Shown piece by piece: positions 1-5,160 of a DNA stretch of 5,864 bases. The stretch spans positions 1 to 5,864 of the forward strand of contig CALABN010000328.1 of the NCBI GenBank assembly GCA_937885735.1, in the 5' to 3' direction. The stretch is from an uncultured Bacteroidota bacterium (GTDB lineage: Bacteria; Bacteroidota; Bacteroidia; Bacteroidales; SZUA-534). How positions within the stretch are numbered: the stretch's first letter is position 1; the number at the start of each line of letters is the position of its first letter. The notes below the pieces were generated by a model. It had not been told where the DNA came from, did no database searches, and saw only the letters and a list, made by a program, of their open reading frames with translations. The position numbers and the translations under genes are program-made.

Positions 1-536
1 ACAGCGTCGAGCAGTCCGTGCTTGAGCATACGGGCGCCCAGCATTATGGCGTTTCCCGCCGACGAGCAGGCCGTGCTTATTGTCGTTACAAAACCGTCTA
101 TTCCAAGTTCGCGTGCAATCAGTTCGGTGCTCGAGCCACAGTCGTGTTGACTTACAAGTCGAAGCCTTCCGCGGTTGTGGTCGGCCTTGAAGTCGGGGTA
201 GAAGTTCTCGCTCAAGTCCATTCCGCCAACTGATGTCGACGATATGAACCCCACACGCATCTTTCTTACGTCTATCTTGCTGTCGGACAGTGCTTCTTTG
301 CAGGCTAACAAGCCAAGCAACGCTGTGCGCGAATAGCATTTATTTTTATCCAAACCACATATATTCGCAAGTTCGGCGTTCGATTTTTTCACTTCAGATA
401 CGGGTACGTCGAGTTCGGTTTGGAAAAACCGAGGCTTGTCCATACCGTGTCGTTTGAGTTTCAGCGACTCAATGTTTTCAGCCACATTGAGCCCAATGCC
501 CGACACCGCACCGATACCAGTAACGGCAATCTTCAT
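1..536 (-). CDS. beta-ketoacyl-ACP synthase, N-terminal part (3' end outside window)
   Basis: A condensing enzyme of the thiolase fold, which would join an acyl chain to malonyl-ACP during polyene chain elongation in the cytoplasm. The first 178 residues are visible and begin MKIAVTGIGAVSGIG, the usual first strand and glycine-rich turn of FabF-type ketosynthases. The nucleophile motif STACSSAGNA places the catalytic cysteine at residue 157. The two catalytic histidines lie in the missing C-terminal half and cannot be checked. Its ATG overlaps the stop of the upstream acyl carrier protein gene by one base (TAATG), which indicates translational coupling and fixes the start. As a free-standing ketosynthase with an intact cysteine in a cluster that also holds a ketosynthase fusion, it may correspond to the second, stand-alone KS of aryl polyene clusters (ApeR-like) or to another chain-elongating KS. 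I cannot assign which. Confidence 0.93.
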   Translation of the reverse strand, partial: MKIAVTGIGAVSGIGLNVAENIESLKLKRHGMDKPRFFQTELDVPVSEVKKSNAELANICGLDKNKCYSRTALLGLLACKEALSDSKIDVRKMRVGFISSTSVGGMDLSENFYPDFKADHNRGRLRLVSQHDCGSSTELIARELGIDGFVTTISTACSSAGNAIMLGARMLKHGLLDA

Positions 537-793
537 TACTTCTTGTTGGCTGTGATGTATTCGGCCAAAGTCTTGACCGAGTAGAATATTTCCTTGCCCT
601 GTGCCGGATTGTCAATCTTGATGCCGTAGTTGCGTTCAAGAATCAGTATAATCTCAAGAGCGTCGATAGAGTCGAGTCCCAAACCACCTTCACCAAATAG
701 TGGAGCCTCTGCGTCGATGTCGGCAGGGGTTATTTCTTCAAGATTCAGTTCGGCGATGAGTTCGCCCTTGAGTTTTTCAATCAATTCTTCCAT
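536..793 (-). CDS. acyl carrier protein
   Basis: A small acidic carrier protein of 85 residues, the usual ACP size, that would hold the growing polyene chain as a thioester on a phosphopantetheine arm. The attachment motif is GLDSIDALE with the modified serine at residue 42, followed by the recognition-helix pattern typical of ACPs. The preceding stretch EAPLFGEGGLGLDS is close to the variant seen in ACPs dedicated to aryl polyene/flexirubin clusters, rather than the housekeeping AcpP motif (DSLD). The gene starts 11 bp after the stop of the ketosynthase fusion and its stop overlaps the start of the next ketosynthase by one base, so all three are almost certainly one transcript. No clear Shine-Dalgarno sequence precedes the ATG, as is common in Bacteroidetes. 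A phosphopantetheinyl transferase is needed to activate it and is not in this window. Confidence 0.95.
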   Translation of the reverse strand: MEELIEKLKGELIAELNLEEITPADIDAEAPLFGEGGLGLDSIDALEIILILERNYGIKIDNPAQGKEIFYSVKTLAEYITANKK

Positions 794-804
794 AGTCGGA
801 ATTT

Positions 805-2544
805 TTATGGTTTATAATTAGTGTTTTCCATTAGGTTGAAAATGGCCTTGTACTTGTTGCCAATCAGTTCGCACCAGCCTGTAATGCAGTAGTGCAGGTT
901 GCCACGTTCCATTGCCTTTTCTATGTATTTAGTCATTTTTTCGGTTTCGTGTCCTTCGCTTACAAAGAAAGTGTTTTCCCCTTTAATTTTATAATGAATG
1001 CAGATTTCGCCCAGCACAACATTGGCCAAAGTGTACACAAACACGGCGGGGCTTGCCATTGCGTCGCCCTGTTCGCCGATAATCTTTTCGTGGTCAATGT
1101 CGGTGTCGAGCGAGCCTGACGAGTTGGCCAGTATGATGCCTATTTCTTCAGGATCGAAATGCTTGTCTTTCAATAGGTAGCCGGTGGCAATGTAGCCAAG
1201 TTTGCACAGGTTGTCCATTTTGTAGAACTTCATATTCTCTTCTTCAAGCCCCTTGAACGCTTCGCGAATGAATACGCTGTATTCTTCTGCTTTTGAGGAG
1301 AATACGGCCCGTCCGTCGCATTTGACTTGAGAGTTGGCCACAACAACCGTCCGTATGTTTTTTAGTGCCGATGCCTGTGTGTCGATGCCTTCTTTGGCGA
1401 ATTTTGGCAACGACAGCACTATTGATGCGTTGCAACCGCCAAATCCTGATGCAGTCTTTACGCAGTGGCGCATTTTCAATTGTTGGTGCGCGCCACTAAC
1501 CTTTAATGGCATTGGTGTCCCTGTCTCGCAGAATCCCATTGTCCCGAAAATGGTGCCAATCTTGAGTTCGTGGGCGCAGACAATGGTCTCTATGACGCCC
1601 GAAGCGCCCAATGTGTGGCCAAAGTAAGGCTTAAGGCTTTGTACTGGCAGTTGCAGAAGGCCGGCAAGCGAAACGGCTTTCGACTCCATCTCGTCGTTAT
1701 AGACAGTGGCTGTGCCGTGTGTGTCCACGAAACTTATGTCTGATGCATTGACGCCTGCTTCACGCATTGCTCCGCGTATAGCAAGGTTGAGTTCCTCACC
1801 CGTGCGCGAAGGTCCCGATATGTGGTTGGCGTCGTTGCTTATGGCGCCACCAGCAAGCAGAATGCTGTGCTCTGTCTCGTCAGTCGAGAGTAGCACTGCG
1901 CCCGCCGCTTCGCCAAGGTTCAGCCCGTCGCGTTTGGCATCAAAAGGAATGCACTGCTTGTTGCTCAACGATTTGAACGACTTGAACCCGCTTGTGATGA
2001 AGTGTGACAGCACGTCGCACCCAACTACGATTACGTTTGAAAATACGCCTGCCTCAATCATTCGTTTCCCAACAATGATTGCAGATACGCCTGATATGCA
2101 GGCATTTGAAATAATCATTGGGCGGTTTCCCGCACCAAAGTAACGGCTTATGCGGTCGGCAGTTTTCCAAAGCGATACGCGTCCGTCCATAGTGTCCGAC
2201 TTATGGTCGATGAGTTCAACGTTGCCTTTGGTAGTGGACATTATTATGCCCACCGACTTGTCGGTAATGTCAATGTGCGACTGCGACAATATGTCCGTAA
2301 TGGCCATTATCACCAGACGCTCAAATTTGGTGTATTGCGATTCAAGGTCGAGGTTTTTCGACTGAAGCCTTATTTTATGGTCGATGAACAGCGATGCCAT
2401 TATTGGCGAATCCGACACATCTGATGTCTCGTGCCACGATAGCCCGCTACGGTATGAGCAAAGCGCCGCAATGTTTTCCTGTGTGTTGAATCCCAGAGGG
2501 CTTATTATTGAATCGGCGTTTATGTAGATTTTCATTTTATCCAT
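805..2544 (-). CDS. beta-ketoacyl synthase fused to a C-terminal degenerate ketosynthase-like domain
   Basis: A 579-residue protein, well above the roughly 410 residues of a normal KAS II enzyme. Residues 5-380 form a complete ketosynthase: nucleophile Cys149 in SNACISGVSA, His276 in DTHGTATVYND, His310 in FGHTLGASG, and the closing loop ASGFGGCNAS at 365-374. Residues from about 395 to 579 form a second domain. Its segment SPAVFVYTLANVVLGEICI (498-516) followed by YKIKGENTFFV resembles the region just before the active site of FabF-type enzymes, but the position expected to hold cysteine is glycine 531 by my eye alignment. This second domain is therefore probably a non-catalytic, truncated KS homologue, perhaps a partner or length-setting domain. 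The longest reading frame starts at 2544. An alternative ATG at 2535 overlaps the thioesterase stop as ATGA and would drop only three residues; I consider it at least as likely. Confidence 0.93.
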   Translation of the reverse strand: MDKMKIYINADSIISPLGFNTQENIAALCSYRSGLSWHETSDVSDSPIMASLFIDHKIRLQSKNLDLESQYTKFERLVIMAITDILSQSHIDITDKSVGIIMSTTKGNVELIDHKSDTMDGRVSLWKTADRISRYFGAGNRPMIISNACISGVSAIIVGKRMIEAGVFSNVIVVGCDVLSHFITSGFKSFKSLSNKQCIPFDAKRDGLNLGEAAGAVLLSTDETEHSILLAGGAISNDANHISGPSRTGEELNLAIRGAMREAGVNASDISFVDTHGTATVYNDEMESKAVSLAGLLQLPVQSLKPYFGHTLGASGVIETIVCAHELKIGTIFGTMGFCETGTPMPLKVSGAHQQLKMRHCVKTASGFGGCNASIVLSLPKFAKEGIDTQASALKNIRTVVVANSQVKCDGRAVFSSKAEEYSVFIREAFKGLEEENMKFYKMDNLCKLGYIATGYLLKDKHFDPEEIGIILANSSGSLDTDIDHEKIIGEQGDAMASPAVFVYTLANVVLGEICIHYKIKGENTFFVSEGHETEKMTKYIEKAMERGNLHYCITGWCELIGNKYKAIFNLMENTNYKP

Positions 2545-2978
2545 CTTTCTTTCCAGTCCAAATAGAATTTTGGGTTTTCGAGTTCCAGTTCGCGAGTCTT
2601 GCCGTCAATAAAAACCTGAATGGAACTGCCTGTAGCCGCTATGGCACCGTCTGATGCACGGTAGACAGTGTATTCAAATTCTATTTTGGCCGCTTTGGTG
2701 TCTATGTAGCGGGTTTCAACAATTGCTTCTTCGCCAAATGTCAGTGGCAGTTTGTATTCGCAGTGCACATCGACAATAGGCGCAAACACGCCATTGTCGT
2801 AATAGTCCTTGTAGGCGAGGCCGCTGTAATGGCGCCCGAACGATTCCCGCCCATTCTCAAAGTAGCGTATGTACTCACCGTGCCAAACCACCTGCATTGC
2901 ATCGGTTTCGCTGAAGCGGACAGGAAATTGGTACCTGTCGATGAGCGCTGTAACTCGTTGTGTATGTTTAGTTTTCAT
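2532..2978 (-). CDS. acyl-CoA/acyl-ACP thioesterase, 4HBT hotdog family
   Basis: A single hotdog-domain protein of 148 residues, the standard size for the YbgC/FadM-like 4-hydroxybenzoyl-CoA thioesterase family, which hydrolyses acyl thioesters. The signature is clear near the N-terminus: VRFSETDAMQVVWHGEYIRYFE with Asp26 as the likely catalytic residue, His33 and Tyr36, followed by Glu41 and Arg44. No signal peptide or membrane segment is visible, so it should act in the cytoplasm. It lies between the dehydratase and the ketosynthase fusion, overlapping the dehydratase gene by 11 bp upstream and the ketosynthase gene by 4 or 13 bp downstream depending on that start. Thioesterases of this type are regular members of aryl polyene/flexirubin clusters, where release or proofreading of ACP-bound chains is the presumed task. 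The exact substrate cannot be read from the sequence. Confidence 0.93.
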   Translation of the reverse strand: MKTKHTQRVTALIDRYQFPVRFSETDAMQVVWHGEYIRYFENGRESFGRHYSGLAYKDYYDNGVFAPIVDVHCEYKLPLTFGEEAIVETRYIDTKAAKIEFEYTVYRASDGAIAATGSSIQVFIDGKTRELELENPKFYLDWKERWIK

Positions 2979-3408
2979 TTGTAATGTCTAAAAAGATTTT
3001 CATCCTGCATTCGGCAATGGGCGTGCCGTCCGTTGTTGTTTGTGCCGAAATGAGTGTCAGTCCGCCAAGTTCCTGAAGAATGCTTATTTGCGTCTGTATT
3101 CTGCTGCCGTTTTTTGGCAGTTGGTGAATAGTCAGTTTGTCAACCGAGCCTATGTAGCCAAGTGGAACAGGCTGGCTGTTCATTGAGCAGATGTATCCAA
3201 CACGTGCCGCTGCCGATTGAGCCATATGCTCTATTATTCCTGGCTCGCGCAGGTATCCGTTTGAGCAGAATACGTTGTCTTGCCTTACAGTCAATGCAGT
3301 GTACGAGGCCTTGTCGTCCATTCCGCAGAATTCGTCCACCATTACAATTGGCGGTCGTTGCGGAATAAGTTTCAGAATGTCGGAACCTTCTATTATAGCG
3401 GTGTTCAC
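2968..3408 (-). CDS. FabZ/ApeP-like 3-hydroxyacyl-ACP dehydratase
   Basis: A hotdog-fold protein of 146 residues in the FabZ/ApeP-like dehydratase group, expected to take part in dehydrating 3-hydroxyacyl-ACP so that the polyene gains a double bond per cycle. Two family blocks are visible: ILKLIPQRPPIVMVD (residues 12-26) and REPGIIEHMAQSAAARVGY (54-72). Glu60 after the PG turn matches the catalytic acid of FabZ. The FabZ histidine in the PHR motif is replaced by Gln17 (PQR), so activity may require a partner hotdog subunit. I chose the GTG start at 3408 because it gives the usual short N-terminus. A TTG in the same frame at 3432 would add eight residues, but it coincides with the end of a likely -7 promoter element, and a stop codon lies just upstream of it. 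It is the first gene of the overlapping run ending in the left-edge ketosynthase. Confidence 0.85.
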   Translation of the reverse strand: MNTAIIEGSDILKLIPQRPPIVMVDEFCGMDDKASYTALTVRQDNVFCSNGYLREPGIIEHMAQSAAARVGYICSMNSQPVPLGYIGSVDKLTIHQLPKNGSRIQTQISILQELGGLTLISAQTTTDGTPIAECRMKIFLDITNEN

Positions 3409-3429
3409 AATGTAGTTTTTTAGTGAATG

Positions 3430-3437
3430 CAAAAATA
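3430..3437 (-). promoter_or_regulatory. putative Bacteroidetes -7 promoter element of the dehydratase-ketosynthase operon
   Basis: On the minus strand this reads TATTTTTG, an exact match to the Bacteroidetes -7 consensus TAnnTTTG, about 22 bases before the GTG start of the dehydratase. The -33 position holds only T-rich sequence (TTTC with an 18-base spacer), so that half of the promoter is weak. Transcription would begin a few bases downstream, leaving a very short leader. Short AT-rich motifs arise by chance, so this is an inference from position and sequence only. Confidence 0.4.
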
Positions 3438-3466
3438 TTCAAATGAATTGATAAAGAAAATAGTGT

Positions 3467-3492
3467 CTGCGAAAGTTGTGCCACTTCCGCAG
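3467..3492 (-). terminator. hairpin after the ATPase gene, possible terminator
   Basis: On the minus strand CTGCGGAAGT and ACTTTCGCAG can pair over ten positions (nine Watson-Crick, one G-U) around a six-base loop. It begins about 30 bases after the ATPase stop codon and is followed by a T-rich but interrupted stretch (ACACTATTTTCTTT). This fits a weak intrinsic terminator for the ATPase transcript, placed just before the operon promoter. An operator for that promoter is an alternative reading. Confidence 0.5.
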
Positions 3493-3522
3493 ATACTGAA
3501 TTTTTGTGTTGCTTTTTGACTG

Positions 3523-4716
3523 TCAATATGTTAGTCCTAAAAGCCAGAGCGGAATCTTGTTGCCGAAACCGATTTCTATGCCGTCGGCCACCACATAACT
3601 GTTTTCAATGTCTTTTATTTGGTTGAATTTCTTGTTTTTGCCACCAACCTCAAAAAGATATTTGCCATCCACCACAAAGTCGCCTTTTCCTGGCATAAAG
3701 ACTTTGTGGGCCACTGACATTTGCGAAGCGAAATATGTTTCGCGCATTGTCCCGTTGTCGGCGTCAGGCGAAAGTGCGTACATAATGTTTGTGTTGTCGA
3801 ACAATATCTTTTCTGGCTTGACAAGTTGTGCCATTCCCATTTCGGTAGCATAAATGCTTCTTATTATCGAGGCCCTGTTAAGCAGGTCGAACAACTTGAC
3901 AATGCTGTTGCGTGAAATCGTCAGTTTCTCTTGCAGTTTCGTGATGTTGAGTGTGTACGGTGCATTTTCGGCCAATATGGCAAGCAGGTGCTTCGCCTTG
4001 CGCAGTGTTGCGTATTCAATGTCGCTGATAGACGGGATTTCGCCTTCAATAACCGTGTCGAGTGTTCGCAGAAGGCGTTCGTAAAACCCGTCGCCTTCAT
4101 CGCGGTAGAAAGGGTAGAATCCGCTTTTTACATATCGTTCGAAATACGGAAGGACCTTTGTCTTCGAGGCAATCTTTGTCGCAATCTTTATGTGCGATGT
4201 CAGTATCTCCTCAAGAGTCAAAGTCGGCAATTTGCACGCGCCTTCTAACTCCAGATATTCGCGGAACGACATTCCCGCAAGCGTGTACACACGTGCGCGT
4301 CGCGACAGGTCGGCCACCATTTGGTCTTCAATCTTGAGAGCGCTTGAGCCTGTAACTACAACGTTGTAGTTTGGGTACGAGTCGTATATGTTCTTTATCT
4401 CACGTTCCCAGCCTTCGTATTTGTGAATCTCGTCAATGAAGATGTGGGTTCCGCCGTGTGTGTAGTGGTGTTCTACCAAGTCAATCAGTGTATGATTCGA
4501 AAACCATAGATTGTCGGCTGATACGTATAGAGCCTTGCTTGTGTCGTTAAAGTCGTTTTTTATGTGTTGCAGAATGAGTGTGGTTTTCCCTGTCCCACGT
4601 GCACCTATTATGACTATGAGTTTGTTTTTCCAATTTATGTTTTTGTACAGATACCGCGAAAACTTGTCGGTTGTGGTTTCCAGTGTGCGGTTGTATGCTG
4701 TAATTAGTCTTTCCAT
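3523..4716 (-). CDS. AAA ATPase (AAA_14 type) with C-terminal winged-helix and nuclease-like domain
   Basis: A 397-residue P-loop ATPase of the prokaryotic AAA_14/DUF4143-like group, whose cellular role is poorly known. Walker A is GARGTGKTT at residues 38-46 (Lys44), Walker B is HIFIDEIHKY with Asp95-Glu96, and the sensor-like TGSSA is at 122-126, followed by the family block LSRRARVYTLAGMSFREYL. Residues 254-290 look like a winged helix (ITKLQEKLTISRNSIVKLFDLL), which suggests DNA contact. The C-terminus contains GDFVVDGKYLFEVGGKNK (345-362), whose Asp346/Asp350, Glu356 and Lys360 resemble a PD-(D/E)XK-type core with altered spacing. An AAGGA-like ribosome site (4724-4730) sits about seven bases before the ATG, stronger than for its neighbours. 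The gene has no link to polyene synthesis. It has its own promoter and is preceded by the palindrome array, so it probably entered the cluster as a separate module. No truncation is seen. Confidence 0.88.
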   Translation of the reverse strand: MERLITAYNRTLETTTDKFSRYLYKNINWKNKLIVIIGARGTGKTTLILQHIKNDFNDTSKALYVSADNLWFSNHTLIDLVEHHYTHGGTHIFIDEIHKYEGWEREIKNIYDSYPNYNVVVTGSSALKIEDQMVADLSRRARVYTLAGMSFREYLELEGACKLPTLTLEEILTSHIKIATKIASKTKVLPYFERYVKSGFYPFYRDEGDGFYERLLRTLDTVIEGEIPSISDIEYATLRKAKHLLAILAENAPYTLNITKLQEKLTISRNSIVKLFDLLNRASIIRSIYATEMGMAQLVKPEKILFDNTNIMYALSPDADNGTMRETYFASQMSVAHKVFMPGKGDFVVDGKYLFEVGGKNKKFNQIKDIENSYVVADGIEIGFGNKIPLWLLGLTY

Positions 4717-4723
4717 AATTGTT

Positions 4724-4730
4724 TCCTTTT
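4724..4730 (-). promoter_or_regulatory. ribosome binding site of the ATPase gene
   Basis: The minus strand reads AAAAGGA seven bases before the ATG at 4716. It is the only convincing Shine-Dalgarno-like sequence in the window and supports this start. Its presence contrasts with the polyene genes, which lack one. Confidence 0.55.
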
Positions 4731-4737
4731 ATTGACA

Positions 4738-4745
4738 CAAAGATA
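4738..4745 (-). promoter_or_regulatory. putative -7 promoter element of the ATPase gene
   Basis: The minus strand reads TATCTTTG, an exact fit to TAnnTTTG, 21 bases before the ATPase ATG, which would give a leader of roughly 15 bases. No good TTTG is found at the -33 distance. Instead the first palindrome of the array (4750-4767) occupies the space between -7 and -33, so a protein bound there would be expected to affect this promoter. Confidence 0.5.
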
Positions 4746-4749
4746 ATTA

Positions 4750-5059
4750 TTTACTTTTGAAAGTGAATGTTTTATTTGATTTTTTACTTTAAAAAGTAAG
4801 TTTCTTTCATTATTCTTACTTTAAAGGGTAAGATTTGTGTAATTGTTTATTCTTTTAAAGTAAATTTTATAATGGTATTTTACTCTGAAAAGTAACATTT
4901 TTAGATAGTTCTTTACTTTGAAAAGTAATGTTTGTCGATGAAACTTTACTTTGTAAAGTAAAATGTGCTTGTATGTTTTTACTTTAGAAGGTAAAGAATG
5001 TCGAATATTTTCACTTGTAAAGTAAAAATTGTTGTGTTTTTTTTACTTTGGAAAGTAAA
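4750..5059. repeat. array of ten regularly spaced 18-bp imperfect palindromes
   Basis: Most of the gene-free stretch 4717-5160 is this array. Each unit follows TTTACTTTNNAAAGTAAA. Units start at 4750, 4783, 4815, 4847, 4879, 4912, 4945, 4978, 5009 and 5042, a period of 31-33 bp, close to three helical turns, so all units face roughly the same side of the DNA. Matches to the 16 fixed positions are 15, 15, 12, 12, 14, 15, 16, 15, 13 and 16. The 13-15-base spacers differ in sequence, are AT-rich and often hold ATGT or TTTGT. An eleventh decayed unit may lie at 5075-5092 (11 of 16). The array lies between the methyltransferase terminator and the ATPase promoter, so it is probably not part of either mRNA and acts as DNA binding sites. 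No reading frame crosses it convincingly. It is not a CRISPR array: units are short and divergent, and no cas gene is present. Confidence 0.93.
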
Positions 5060-5108
5060 ACATTTGTGGTGGTTCTGACTTTTAAAACCCAAGGTTTCTT
5101 TTATAGAC

Positions 5109-5146
5109 AAAAAAAACAGGGCCTGGTTTCAGGTCCTGTTTTTTTT
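5109..5146 (-). terminator. strong intrinsic terminator after the methyltransferase, potentially bidirectional
   Basis: Eight A, then CAGGGCCTG, a GTTT loop, CAGGTCCTG and eight T on the plus strand. The arms pair over nine positions with one G-T wobble on the plus strand (A-C mismatch on the minus strand), extended by the A8/T8 tracts. Because both flanks are homopolymers it has a T run in either direction. On the minus strand it begins 15 bases after the methyltransferase stop and should end that transcript before the palindrome array. Confidence 0.9.
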
Positions 5147-5160
5147 GCTATGTGTGATTG

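Noticed and set aside
18..233. Plus-strand open frame near the left edge
   Set aside because: It is antisense to the active-site region of the partial ketosynthase (STACSSAGNA), which clearly is the real coding frame.
1706..2143. Plus-strand open frame of 145 codons opposite the ketosynthase
   Set aside because: It lies antisense inside the conserved catalytic core of the ketosynthase and its translation shows no recognisable domain; it is a by-product of that gene's codon use.
3140..3526. Minus-strand open frame of 128 codons overlapping the dehydratase in another frame
   Set aside because: Most of it coincides with the well-conserved dehydratase in a different frame, and it runs across the hairpin at 3467-3492 and the promoter motif; the product shows no family features.
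3516..3526. Small inverted repeat TTGACTGTCAA at the end of the ATPase gene
   Set aside because: Only five base pairs around one central base, overlapping the stop codon; too short to support an operator or attachment site.
4750..5059. CRISPR array
   Set aside because: The period of about 32 bp is superficially similar, but the repeated unit is only 18 bp, fully palindromic and diverged between copies. The spacers are 13-15 bases and AT-rich, and no cas gene is present.
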